Assembly (NCBI GenBank): GCA_029863105.1
Contig: JAOTWC010000020.1
Coordinates: forward strand, 1 to 12,510
DNA length: 12,510 nt
Source of the DNA: Gemmatimonadota bacterium
Lineage (GTDB): Bacteria; Gemmatimonadota; Gemmatimonadetes; Palauibacterales; Palauibacteraceae
Direction: 5' to 3'
Within the stretch, counting starts at the first letter, position 1. Every line of letters begins with the position of its first letter. Of the stretch, positions 1-7,139 are shown one piece after another. The notes under the pieces were generated by a model that ran no database searches, was not told the DNA's origin, and saw only the letters and a program-made list of their open reading frames with translations. A program made the position numbers and the translations under genes.

Positions 1-1656
1 ACGGTCTCGCATCCCGAGGGCAAGCCAAATTCCTGGTCGCCTGTCCAATCCCGCGGGCCAGAGCAATTCGATGACCGTCGGGTCTCCCTCACGCAATCGG
101 GCGGTCGTGCCGGCATCCAGGTCAACCAGCTTTGCGTAGTCGGCAACCCGGCCGTCCTCGAGATAGGTGATTGCGAGGTTGCGCTTGATGAAGGTCCCCG
201 GGAACTCCTCTTCTGCTCTTTCGAGCTCTTCGATGGCTTCGTCGACCCTGCCGTCAGAATGCAGGCCGTACGCCTTCCAGAGAGCCCGGATGGGTACCCG
301 ATCGAGGAGCGCGGCCCGCCCGGTGGTGATCCGGCCCTCGCGGGCGCGCCCGGTGTAAAGCAGCATGGTCCCGTATTGCTGGTGGGCTTCGGGGTTGTCC
401 GGATCATTGGCGAGGGCGCGCAGATAGGCCGCCTCCGACTCTTCCCATTTGTAGCTGTTTCTGAGCACGCTCCCAAGGGCGACGAGCGCCGTCGCGTTGT
501 TGGGATCCAGCTCCAGCGCCCGCCGGGCGGCGTGCTCCGAATCCCGCCAGAACGCTTCTATGATCTGGCGATGCTCTGGCGAGTATTCGTCCTCCGGCAC
601 CTCGTCCCAGGAGGCGTCCCACCAGCCTATCAGCTCCTTAGCCTCGGCCAATCCGGCCCAGGCCGGTGCCCAGTTCGAGTCTCGCGCGATCGCGGCCTCG
701 AAAAACTGCACGGCCTCGTCGAGCTGGTCCTGTCGCTGGCGAATCTTCGACCGCCCCGCGAGATATAGATCGTACGCTTCGAGATCGGCGGTGGGCCGCA
801 CGAGATCCGCCCCGTCGAGACCAAGGGGGATCCTCAACTCGTCCGCTATCGCCTCCGCGATCTCGCGCTGGACCTGGAAGACGTTGTCCAGGGATCGGTT
901 GTAGCTGTCCGACCAGAGGTGGGATCCGTCCGATGCGTCGATGAGCTGCGCCGTGATGCGGAGTTGGGTGCCGGCCTTGCGGACGCTTCCTTCGACGAGG
1001 TAGGCCACACCCAGCTCCGCGCCGATCTCGCGGAGATCTTTGTTCTGGTCCTTGTAGGCGAAGGCCGATGTCCGTCCGGCTACCCGGAGGTCCCGGATCT
1101 GGACCAGCGTATTGATGATTTCCTCGGACATCCCGTCGACGAAGTACTGCTGGTCGCCACCCGAACTCATGTCGGCGAACGGAAGTACGGCGATCGAAGC
1201 ACGATCGTCGTCGGCCAGATCGGTCATGGCGAGCCGGACGTCCGCCGAATTGGACGACGGATCTGCCTCCGAACCACCCCCCGGTGCCGTCCGCCGCCCG
1301 ATCCACCAGCCGCTTCCCAGCAGGGCCACCACCCCGAGGAGGGCGAGCAGGCCCGCCGGCCAGCGCTGCGACATCGGAGCGGCCACGATGCGCTCGATCT
1401 CACCCGGAGCCGGCGCGTCGGTCTTCTTAACACCTTCGGGAGTCACCTCGAACGCCCAGGCGATGATCAACGCGACTGGGAACGCGAGCAGCACAATCGC
1501 CAGCATGAACGTTACGGTCCAATCCGGAAGCCCGAGCCGCGGCAGGGCCAAATCTGCCGCCTGGAGCACGCCGAACGCGACGATTCCGTAGATACCCGCC
1601 ACCTTGAACACGTGGCGCCGCTTCAGTTCCGCGAAGAACTGCTGGTAGGACCTCAT
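1..1656 (-). CDS. Membrane-anchored TolB-like/TPR protein (3' end outside window)
   Basis: The frame is open from the ATG at 1656 to the left edge, giving 552 codons with no stop, so the C-terminus is missing. Hydrophobic segments lie at about residues 16-38, 47-70 and 101-119. A TolB-like (FlgO-type) domain spans about 153-275, with the motifs IAVLPFADMS, YFVDGMSEEI, YLVEGSVRKAG and LWSDSYNR. TPR-like helices follow from about 292 (LEAYDLYLAGR, then ALELDPN and ALANDPDNPEAHQQYG). Proteins of this build are frequent in Gemmatimonadota and Acidobacteriota, often behind kinase or winged-helix domains; here the N-terminus is only the short membrane module. The role is probably protein-protein scaffolding or sensing at the inner membrane, which is inferred. 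The start overlaps the stop of the small upstream gene (ATGA), suggesting translational coupling. No good Shine-Dalgarno sequence precedes it. Confidence 0.85.
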   Translation of the reverse strand, partial: MRSYQQFFAELKRRHVFKVAGIYGIVAFGVLQAADLALPRLGLPDWTVTFMLAIVLLAFPVALIIAWAFEVTPEGVKKTDAPAPGEIERIVAAPMSQRWPAGLLALLGVVALLGSGWWIGRRTAPGGGSEADPSSNSADVRLAMTDLADDDRASIAVLPFADMSSGGDQQYFVDGMSEEIINTLVQIRDLRVAGRTSAFAYKDQNKDLREIGAELGVAYLVEGSVRKAGTQLRITAQLIDASDGSHLWSDSYNRSLDNVFQVQREIAEAIADELRIPLGLDGADLVRPTADLEAYDLYLAGRSKIRQRQDQLDEAVQFFEAAIARDSNWAPAWAGLAEAKELIGWWDASWDEVPEDEYSPEHRQIIEAFWRDSEHAARRALELDPNNATALVALGSVLRNSYKWEESEAAYLRALANDPDNPEAHQQYGTMLLYTGRAREGRITTGRAALLDRVPIRALWKAYGLHSDGRVDEAIEELERAEEEFPGTFIKRNLAITYLEDGRVADYAKLVDLDAGTTARLREGDPTVIELLWPAGLDRRPGIWLALGMRDR

Positions 1657-1856
1657 GGGGCAAGCTCAGAACGGCCGGTCACGCCTGCGTCGATTTCCAT
1701 TACTCGCCGCTCCGCCTCCGCGCTGTAAGGAAGCAGCACCGGGACGAGAATGTCCGCCAATTGTAGTACGCCGAACCCCACGGCCCCATACACGGCCGCG
1801 ACCTGAAACACCTTCCGGCGCTTGAGTTCGGCGAATAGTTGTTGGTAGGACTTCAT
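1653..1856 (-). CDS. 67-residue membrane protein duplicating the N-terminal module of the downstream TPR protein
   Basis: The ATG at 1856 is chosen because the protein then aligns from residue 1 with the downstream gene: MKSYQQLFAELKRR against MRSYQQFFAELKRR, with about 27 identities in the first 39 residues. A GTG at 1910 would add 18 residues without a counterpart. The protein has one hydrophobic segment (about 17-43) after a basic amphipathic stretch, then a short polar tail, and stops where the paralogue enters its second membrane segment. Its TGA overlaps the next ATG as ATGA. DNA similarity extends a few bases upstream of both starts, so this looks like a tandem duplication followed by loss of the rest of the copy. 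It may be an inert remnant, a coupling leader, or a small membrane partner of the larger protein; the sequence does not decide. Confidence 0.6.
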   Translation of the reverse strand: MKSYQQLFAELKRRKVFQVAAVYGAVGFGVLQLADILVPVLLPYSAEAERRVMEIDAGVTGRSELAP

Positions 1857-1941
1857 GTAGCCAAGCTGGCAGGAGCCTCTTTCATTGCGGGAAGATCGCG
1901 TTTCGGCCACCGTCCAGCAACCGGATGCCGATCTGCGCCTT

Positions 1942-1971
1942 TTGCACGAATGGCCTTATGCAGGCTACACT
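1942..1971 (+). promoter_or_regulatory. Possible sigma70-type promoter for the membrane protein gene
   Basis: TTGCAC (1942-1947) and TACACT (1966-1971) are separated by 18 bp, about 55 bp before the ATG at 2027. The match to consensus is partial (3/6 and 4/6). It lies in the 170-bp divergent region between the two gene groups, where a promoter is needed. I found no convincing promoter for the minus-strand genes in the same region. Confidence 0.3.
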
Positions 1972-2026
1972 TTCAGGGGTCCGCGCGCCCGCGCGAGCTA
2001 GTATGGGACCGTTCAAGGAGGAATTT

Positions 2027-2587
2027 ATGGTCTCCGTTACGGCACTGTGGCTGCCGATCCTAGTGGCCGCCGTCCTCGTGTTCATCGTCAGTTCGATCAT
2101 CCACACCGTTCTCCAGTACCACAACACCGATTACGGTGGTGTGCCCAATGAAGACAGCCTCCGCAAGGCGATGCGGGAACTCAATATTCCGCCGGGCGAC
2201 TACATGGTGCCCCACTGCGCGGGCGGCAAGGAGCGCAACAGCGACGAGTTCAAGCAGAAAGTCGACGAGGGTCCGGTCGTGATGATGACCGTCTACGGAG
2301 ACGACCCGCTCAACATGACGAGCAGCCTCATCCACTGGTTCCTGTACTGCATCCTGATCTCGGTATTCGCCGCCTATGTCGCCGGCATCGCCCTCGGCCC
2401 GGGCGCGGACTACATGGCCGTGTTCCGGATCGCGGGTACGGTGGCTTTCGCCGCCTACGGGTTGGCTTTGCTTCAGAACTCGATCTGGTACAAGAAGAAC
2501 TGGACCGCGACGCTGAAATCCGTGTTCGATTCGTTCATTTACGGCTTGGTCACGGCCGGCGCGCTCGGCTGGCTGTGGCCTGGCTGA
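2027..2587 (+). CDS. Multi-span membrane protein of unknown function
   Basis: I do not recognise this family. The start is ATG 2027, preceded by a full Shine-Dalgarno AAGGAGG (2015-2021) five bases upstream; an in-frame ATG at 1925 would add 34 unlikely residues. The 186-residue product has four hydrophobic stretches: about 5-29, 99-123, 128-150 and 166-184. Between the first and second lies a soluble segment of about 70 residues with DYGGVPNEDSLRKAMRELNIPPGDYMVPHC and a single Cys (C64). The last third carries an aromatic/basic loop (NSIWYKKNW) before the final segment. There is no lipobox and no cleavable signal peptide. It stands alone, divergent from the TPR genes, and is followed by a GC-rich hairpin, so it is probably transcribed by itself. 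Its very strong ribosome binding site suggests high expression. Confidence 0.8.
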   Translation: MVSVTALWLPILVAAVLVFIVSSIIHTVLQYHNTDYGGVPNEDSLRKAMRELNIPPGDYMVPHCAGGKERNSDEFKQKVDEGPVVMMTVYGDDPLNMTSSLIHWFLYCILISVFAAYVAGIALGPGADYMAVFRIAGTVAFAAYGLALLQNSIWYKKNWTATLKSVFDSFIYGLVTAGALGWLWPG

Positions 2588-2606
2588 CCACCCGTTCGTC
2601 CCGGGT

Positions 2607-2640
2607 CCGGCCGCCGTCGTCGGCGATTCGCGGCGGCCGG
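2607..2640 (+). terminator. GC-rich hairpin, probable terminator
   Basis: A perfect 10-bp stem, CCGGCCGCCG (2607-2616) with CGGCGGCCGG (2631-2640), encloses a 14-nt loop 20 bp after the stop of the membrane protein gene. Only a short T-run (TTT at 2645-2647) follows, so intrinsic termination may be weak. The region from here to 2756 is unusually AT-rich for the window (2645-2675) and has a small CACTC-TCCG-GAGTG hairpin at 2690-2703. Confidence 0.5.
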
Positions 2641-2728
2641 GCAGTTTGTAGTAACTATATACGCAACAATCATATGCGCGATTTTCCGCCACTCTCCGGA
2701 GTGCTCAGATGTTAGTTTTGTCACTCGG

Positions 2729-2751
2729 GCGGCACCTTATGTAGTAGGCAG
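2729..2751 (+). promoter_or_regulatory. Motif upstream of the sigma factor, related to a copy at 6948
   Basis: The element begins GCGGCACC, continues with TTATGTA and ends AGGCAG, 32 bp before the GTG chosen for the sigma factor. A closely similar element occurs at 6948-6971, 30 bp before another candidate start. ECF sigma factors often transcribe their own genes, so this could be the promoter or part of it; that is inference. Confidence 0.35.
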
Positions 2752-2783
2752 CCGCATTGCGAACCCATGCCCCAGGATCTCGC

Positions 2784-3314
2784 GTGCTCGACCCGCAGCC
2801 GATCGATGACGATCTGCTGGCCGCCCTGGCGTCCGGGCGGGCCGCGGCCCTCGCTGCGGTATATGACCGATATTCGGGTCTCGTGTATCGCGTTGCGCTG
2901 CGGTTCACGGGAAGCGAGGCCGACGCCGAGGACATTCTGCACAACGTGTTTGTCGCGCTGCCGGAGAGCGTGGGTCGCTTGCAGGCCGCGGCCTCGTTCG
3001 AGCCCTGGTTGCGGCGGATGGCGGTGCGGACCGCGATGATGAGGCTGAGATCCGGCACGCGGCGCTCCCGAGTCGAAGCCGAGGCGGCGTCCATGGCGTC
3101 TGCGTCGGGCGACGGGAGCAGAAGCCTGGAACGCCTGGAGCTCGAGGAGGCGGTCAGAAAGCTGCCGGAGCCACTGCGATTCGTATTCGTGCTCCGGGAA
3201 ATCGAGGGGTTGCCGTACGAGGAAATCGGAGAACTGCTGGGGATCAGCAGGCACGCGAGCCAGCAGAGAATGCACCGCGCCCGGGCGCAGCTTCGTCTGC
3301 TGCTCAGATCATGA
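2784..3314 (+). CDS. ECF-family RNA polymerase sigma factor
   Basis: The 176-residue product has the two-domain ECF layout. Sigma-2 spans about 24-90, with AVYDRYSGLVYRVALRFTG, the region 2 motif DAEDILHNVFV and the region 2.4-like FEPWLRRMAVRTAMMRLRS. Sigma-4 spans about 119-174, with KLPEPLRFVFVLREIEGLPY and the helix-turn-helix EEIGELLGISRHASQQRMHRAR. GTG 2784 is chosen because AGGA (2774-2777) lies six bases upstream; TTG 2757 in the same frame is an alternative that adds nine residues. Its stop overlaps the next ATG as ATGA, so it is translationally coupled to the anti-sigma gene. The expected role is to direct RNA polymerase to envelope-responsive promoters once released from the membrane anti-sigma factor. 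Confidence 0.93.
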   Translation: MLDPQPIDDDLLAALASGRAAALAAVYDRYSGLVYRVALRFTGSEADAEDILHNVFVALPESVGRLQAAASFEPWLRRMAVRTAMMRLRSGTRRSRVEAEAASMASASGDGSRSLERLELEEAVRKLPEPLRFVFVLREIEGLPYEEIGELLGISRHASQQRMHRARAQLRLLLRS

Positions 3315-5494
3315 CAGGGAGAACCGGTATTCGGATTCGTAAGCGGCACCCCGGGTTCTTTGCCCTGTCCCGGTACGTCGACCGGGGCGAGGACGGGGAC
3401 GACCTGGGTGGTATCCGAATCCACCTGCGAGACTGCTCACGCTGTCGCGACGAGGTCGCCTGGATCAAGCGACTGCGGGTCGCCTCGGGCAGGCTCCGCG
3501 AGGTGCAGCCTCCGGACGGCGTTCTCGACGGCGTCCTGTCGCGCCGCGCCGCAGGCGACCGTCTGATCCTTCCCCTCGACGTTCCGCCGGCTCCACCGAG
3601 CCGTCGCCGAGGTCGGCAGTATGCCGGCGCGCTCGGCGGCGCAGCGGTGCTGACGATCTTCGCGCTGGTCCTGCTGACGAGCCGGGCGACGGCGGGGTCG
3701 AACAACCTGACGTTCACGCCCAGGTACCCCGAGCCGGGTGACGAGATCAGCGTGCGGTACGATCCGACGACCGCGCTGGCAGGGGCGGACTCGCTGCGCC
3801 TCCGCGTGCGCCTGCGCGAAGCGGGGCAGCCCCTCGACGAGGAGGACAGCCTCGACGACTACCTGCACCTTACGCTGCTCCCGGATATGAATGGTGCGTT
3901 CCACGCGTCCTTCGTGCCGCCCGCGGAGGTCGTGTATGCACAGCTGGCGGTCGAGGACACACCCGGATTGACGGTCGATTCCAACAACCGCCAGCTGTGG
4001 GAGGTCGTCACCTACGACCCACGGGGAAATGTCCTGTACGAGTCCCTGCGCCAGCGGCAGTACACGGCCGACGCGGAGCTGAATTGGCGCAGGCGGCGGG
4101 AGACGGCGTTCGAGATGACCCGGCTGTTTCCGGATCGGGCGGAAGGCTGGTATCAGCGCTTCCTGTACGAACTCGAGACCGCCGATCCGGCAAACCGGGA
4201 CAGCGTACGGTCCGAGCACCTCGCAACACTGCGCCGCCTGGAGTTCGTGTTCGAAGCACGGGAGGTGCCCGCCGTGGATCTGGCGGCGATGATGGACTAC
4301 GCCGACGGTCTTGGCGAGCGGGCGGTGGCGGCATACTGGGAAGATCGTCTGGCGCTCCGCGACCCCGGAAACCGCCGGTTGCTGCGCCGCCGCGCGATCC
4401 GGGACCTCACGTCGCAGCCCGACCAGGCCAGGGCGCTCGAGGCGATCGATTACGCCTGGCTGACGTCCAGCCCGAGGGACTGGAACCTCGCGGAACTGGG
4501 ATTGGACATTGCCCTGACGACCGGGCGCTGGGAGCGGGCGGAAACCTGGGCGCGCCGGCTGACGGGCGGCGATCCGCGGAACCTGTTCCGGGCGGGCCGA
4601 CAGCTGGTCGGCCATCCGGAGACCCGGGGGCTCGGAATCGAGTACCTCGAGCGTGCGGCCATGCTGGCGGAGCGCCACGACGCGTGGTCGCGTCCGCTCG
4701 TCCTCGACGACCTGCAGTACGGCAGGCAGCGGGCCCTGCGCCTGCAGCGAATTCTAACGCTCCTCGCGGACGCGCTGGTCGAGTCCGGGGACCCGGAGAA
4801 GGCAACCGCGGTCATCGCCCGGGCTGCCAGCCTGAGCTGGGATCCGGACCTGTTGCGGCAGCTGGCGGAACGCCGTCTCGAGTTGGGGGACACCTTCGCG
4901 GCCCTCGATCTGCTGGCACGCGCGGCCGCCGATCCGCTGGCGGGGCCGGCGATTGAAGAATCTGGAAGCGATCTGGTCTCGATATCGGGACTGCGGGTGC
5001 CCGATTGGCTGCAGATCGTGGCGGATCGACGAGAGCAGCTGCGCCTGTGGATGCTGGAAGCGACGGACTTCCGGCGGCTGAGCGAAGACGTGACCGTCGA
5101 GACGGGGACCGGAGACCGGGTTCCTGTCCGTTCGCTCGCACCGGGGCAGCCGACTCTGGTGGCGGTGTCCGCGTTAATCAACGGGCGCGTTCAAGAGCCG
5201 AGCGTGCAGCGGTTCACGGAACTCCACGCTCGTCTCTCGGCGCGCGCCTTTCCGTTCGTCGTGCTCACGACCTGGGGGGATCGGACCGAGTTTTCGGGAT
5301 TTGTCGGCGGGCATCGACCCGCCTATCCGGTATTCCACGATCCCGACAACGTGGCCGGCCGGATCCTCGGCGTGTCGCGAGTCACGGAGTACCTGGTTCT
5401 GGATGCGGACGGCGTCCTGCGTGGGACGTACGACGATCTGCAGGCCGCGCTCCGGCTTCTGTTTCTGCTTCCGCGACCGCGACAGGTCGCCTAA
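3311..5494 (+). CDS. Membrane anti-sigma factor fused to TPR-like region and cysteine-free thioredoxin-like domain
   Basis: The 727-residue protein starts at the ATG overlapping the sigma stop. Residues 13-50 form a zinc-finger anti-sigma (zf-HC2/ZAS) domain: H13 in HPGFFALSRYVD, then H38-x3-C42-x2-C45. A basic stretch (98-102) precedes one membrane segment (about 104-123), so the remainder is expected outside the inner membrane. There follow a beta-rich region (about 132-245, TFTPRYPEPGDEISVRYDP), then an alpha-helical, TPR-like region (about 250-590). Residues 608-727 resemble the TlpA/AhpC thioredoxin fold (QPTLVAVSA, YPVFHDPDN, LVLDADGVLRG). The catalytic CxxC is absent and the usual cis-Pro position reads VTEY; C42 and C45 are the only cysteines in the whole protein. 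Inferred role: hold the sigma factor at the membrane and sense an envelope cue by binding rather than redox chemistry. Confidence 0.85.
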   Translation: MTGRTGIRIRKRHPGFFALSRYVDRGEDGDDLGGIRIHLRDCSRCRDEVAWIKRLRVASGRLREVQPPDGVLDGVLSRRAAGDRLILPLDVPPAPPSRRRGRQYAGALGGAAVLTIFALVLLTSRATAGSNNLTFTPRYPEPGDEISVRYDPTTALAGADSLRLRVRLREAGQPLDEEDSLDDYLHLTLLPDMNGAFHASFVPPAEVVYAQLAVEDTPGLTVDSNNRQLWEVVTYDPRGNVLYESLRQRQYTADAELNWRRRRETAFEMTRLFPDRAEGWYQRFLYELETADPANRDSVRSEHLATLRRLEFVFEAREVPAVDLAAMMDYADGLGERAVAAYWEDRLALRDPGNRRLLRRRAIRDLTSQPDQARALEAIDYAWLTSSPRDWNLAELGLDIALTTGRWERAETWARRLTGGDPRNLFRAGRQLVGHPETRGLGIEYLERAAMLAERHDAWSRPLVLDDLQYGRQRALRLQRILTLLADALVESGDPEKATAVIARAASLSWDPDLLRQLAERRLELGDTFAALDLLARAAADPLAGPAIEESGSDLVSISGLRVPDWLQIVADRREQLRLWMLEATDFRRLSEDVTVETGTGDRVPVRSLAPGQPTLVAVSALINGRVQEPSVQRFTELHARLSARAFPFVVLTTWGDRTEFSGFVGGHRPAYPVFHDPDNVAGRILGVSRVTEYLVLDADGVLRGTYDDLQAALRLLFLLPRPRQVA

Positions 5495-5558
5495 ACCCAA
5501 CCCCGTCCATCGGCAGCTTTGGAAGGTCGTTCAACCGCTCGCGATGGGCGGGTCTCCC

Positions 5559-5582
5559 GGCACCCGGAAGGGTGCCCTTTTT
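5559..5582 (+). terminator. Intrinsic terminator after the sigma/anti-sigma operon, possibly an attenuator
   Basis: A perfect 7-bp stem, GGCACCC (5559-5565) with GGGTGCC (5570-5576), has a GGAA tetraloop and is followed by CTTTTTC. It is 64 bp past the anti-sigma stop and only 18 bp before the ATG of the next gene. The 3' arm can also pair with GGTACCC (5594-5600), which overlaps that gene's ribosome binding site. Confidence 0.8.
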
Positions 5583-5600
5583 CATCTCAAGGAGGTACCC

Positions 5601-5816
5601 ATGTCTGACCTCGGAAACCACACTCCCAGTCTTGTCGTTCGCGCGGCCGCACTGGCTCTCGGCCTGCTGCTGCTTCCCATCACGCTCACGCCGCAGGGCC
5701 TGGACCGGAACCTCGCATGCGGCTCGGAAGGGCCGGATGAGGGCTGCATGTGGTCACCAGGTACCTTGTGCAAGGCCGAGGGAGAGTGGGTCCAGCACTT
5801 CCGCTCGGTGGAATAG
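5601..5816 (+). CDS. Small exported three-cysteine protein next to a beta-propeller gene
   Basis: This 71-residue product starts at ATG 5601, five bases after AGGAGG in AAGGAGGT (5589-5596). Residues 11-30 are strongly hydrophobic (VVRAAALALGLLLLPITLTP), fitting a signal peptide or anchor. The remaining 40 residues carry C40, C49 and C57 in the pattern C-x8-C-x7-C, plus GCMWSPGTLC and an acidic/aromatic end. I do not recognise an assigned family. In Bacteroidota, NVEALA-family small exported proteins with Cys-rich tails are encoded beside 6-bladed beta-propeller genes, and this gene sits 46 bp before such a gene, so an analogous pair is plausible. The strong ribosome binding site and codon usage support a real gene. 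Its transcript must either pass the terminator just upstream or start within 5495-5558. Confidence 0.75.
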   Translation: MSDLGNHTPSLVVRAAALALGLLLLPITLTPQGLDRNLACGSEGPDEGCMWSPGTLCKAEGEWVQHFRSVE

Positions 5817-5862
5817 CCATCGCCGTCCGCCGAGCTACCCAACGACCCGAAACAGGTGAACC

Positions 5863-6933
5863 ATGAGCAAGACAACTCCACAGACGTTCGGTCTCCTCCT
5901 GCTCGCCGGCGCCGGCCTGGTCGCCACGAGCGGAGCACTGCCGTCCGATCCGCCCCGGTCGCCGGCCGCCACGCTGCGGCCGGTCGCCGGGACCGCCGTG
6001 GCGAGCCAGCCACTGTATGACGGAGCCGCCCTCGGCCTGCCGATGCGGCTGGCGGTCGCGGGTGACCGCCTGATCGTCCTGGATCCACTGGCGGCGCAGG
6101 CGGTGCACGTTCTCGACGCCCGCAGCGGAGCGTTGCTCGAGTCCTTCGGGTCTCGCGGCGACGGACCCGGTGAGTTCCGGGGGCCGCGGTCGGTTGACGT
6201 GCTGCCGGGCGGTGACGCGTTCTGGGTCCATGACCTGAACCGTCAGCGCAGCACGCTGTTCAGTGTCGATCCGCCGGAGACCACGGCCTACAGACATCGA
6301 GAGACCCGACTGCTCAACTACGAGCAGGGCATCGGCGTGTTCGAGCCGATCCATCTCGGGGACAGGGAAATCCTCGCCACCGGGATGTTCGACAAGCGGC
6401 TTGGCCACCTCGATCCGCAGGGTCGCCTGATCCGTGCTTCCGGGGCCTTGCCGCCGGCGCCGGACGGGTTCTCAGCTGAGGAGATTCAGTTCCTTCATCA
6501 GGGGGCGCTCCAGGGCACACCCGCCCGGGATCGGTTCGCCCTCGCTTCGCGGGTGTTCACCCGCGTGGAGCTGTTCGATCGGCACGGCGACTCGCAGGGC
6601 TTCGTGGAAGCGCCGGTCGATCTGGACCCGGAGATCAGCCAGAAGACCGGCTTCGTGACATCCGGCTCGCCGGCCGGCTACATCGACCTGGCAGTGACGG
6701 ACGAGGCGATCTACGCGCTGTTTTCGGGCCGGGATCCCCAGGTGTTTCGCGACGAGGCCACCTACGCCGAGCAGGTGCACGTATTCCGGTGGAATGGCGA
6801 TTTCGTCGGCGCTGTCGACCTGGACCACGACGCGATCGCGATCGCCGTATCATCTGACGGTACAGAGCTTTACACGCTCCGTCACTACCCGGCCATCGAG
6901 GTTCGGCGGCAGGAGCTGCCCGGTCCGATGTGA
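5863..6933 (+). CDS. Exported 6-bladed beta-propeller protein
   Basis: The 356-residue protein has an N-terminal signal sequence (hydrophobic about 8-24, QTFGLLLLAGAGLVATSGA), without a lipobox cysteine. The rest is the repeated beta-strand pattern of the TolB-like 6-bladed propellers (BF3164-like). It carries the diagnostic FGSRGDGPGEFR at 95-106, preceded by a DRLIVLDPLAAQAVHVLDA blade and followed by WVHDLNRQRSTLFSVD and later blades such as YIDLAVTDEAIYALFSGRD. The start ATG has AGGTGA (5854-5859) upstream. Cellular location is inferred to be the periplasm or exterior. Related propellers have no established enzymatic role and usually occur beside small exported proteins or transport genes. 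It is likely co-transcribed with the small protein gene 46 bp upstream. Confidence 0.88.
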   Translation: MSKTTPQTFGLLLLAGAGLVATSGALPSDPPRSPAATLRPVAGTAVASQPLYDGAALGLPMRLAVAGDRLIVLDPLAAQAVHVLDARSGALLESFGSRGDGPGEFRGPRSVDVLPGGDAFWVHDLNRQRSTLFSVDPPETTAYRHRETRLLNYEQGIGVFEPIHLGDREILATGMFDKRLGHLDPQGRLIRASGALPPAPDGFSAEEIQFLHQGALQGTPARDRFALASRVFTRVELFDRHGDSQGFVEAPVDLDPEISQKTGFVTSGSPAGYIDLAVTDEAIYALFSGRDPQVFRDEATYAEQVHVFRWNGDFVGAVDLDHDAIAIAVSSDGTELYTLRHYPAIEVRRQELPGPM

Positions 6934-6947
6934 GTTTCGGGTCTCGA

Positions 6948-6971
6948 GCGGCACCTATCTAATGAGGGCAG
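6948..6971 (+). promoter_or_regulatory. Second copy of the motif found upstream of the ECF sigma gene
   Basis: GCGGCACC is followed by TATCTAA and AGGGCAG; it aligns with 2729-2751 apart from small gaps and a few mismatches. It begins 14 bp after the propeller stop and ends 30 bp before ATG 7002, a spacing close to that at the sigma gene (32 bp). Confidence 0.35.
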
Positions 6972-7001
6972 TGTCATCGCCGGCATTCTCAGGGGAGTTG
7001 G

Positions 7002-7139
7002 ATGGCAGCTCGCACGGCAGCGACAGATCTGGGGTCCGAGTCTCAGGCGACCGTTACGGAGATCTTGGCGGATCGGGGCACCGTAAGGCGTCGCGTGGAC
7101 TCGGATCACCAGATTCCACTCGGCGACCGGGGCAGATAG
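7002..7139 (+). CDS. Short reading frame, possible 5' part of a frameshifted gene
   Basis: ATG 7002 follows AGGGGAG (6991-6997) by four bases and opens a 45-residue frame (MAARTAATDLGSESQATVTE, then ILADRGTVRRRV) that stops at TAG 7137. I recognise no family. The stop overlaps the GTG of the next frame (TAGTG). One extra G in the run at 7129-7132 would join the two frames into about 141 residues, reading through GDRGQIVASEI. It could equally be a short coupled gene; codon third positions are less GC-rich than in neighbouring genes. Confidence 0.3.
   Translation: MAARTAATDLGSESQATVTEILADRGTVRRRVDSDHQIPLGDRGR

Noticed and set aside
919..1728. A 269-codon plus-strand frame at the left end
   Set aside because: Antisense to the TolB-like/TPR gene, whose motifs run continuously on the minus strand through the same bases.
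1925..2026. N-terminal extension of the membrane protein from ATG 1925
   Set aside because: It would start upstream of the likely promoter, and the AAGGAGG site at 2015-2021 fits ATG 2027.
3437..4678. A 413-codon open frame antisense to the anti-sigma gene
   Set aside because: It lies wholly inside a gene with recognisable domains. GC-rich codon bias commonly leaves the opposite strand open, and its translation has no coherent motifs.
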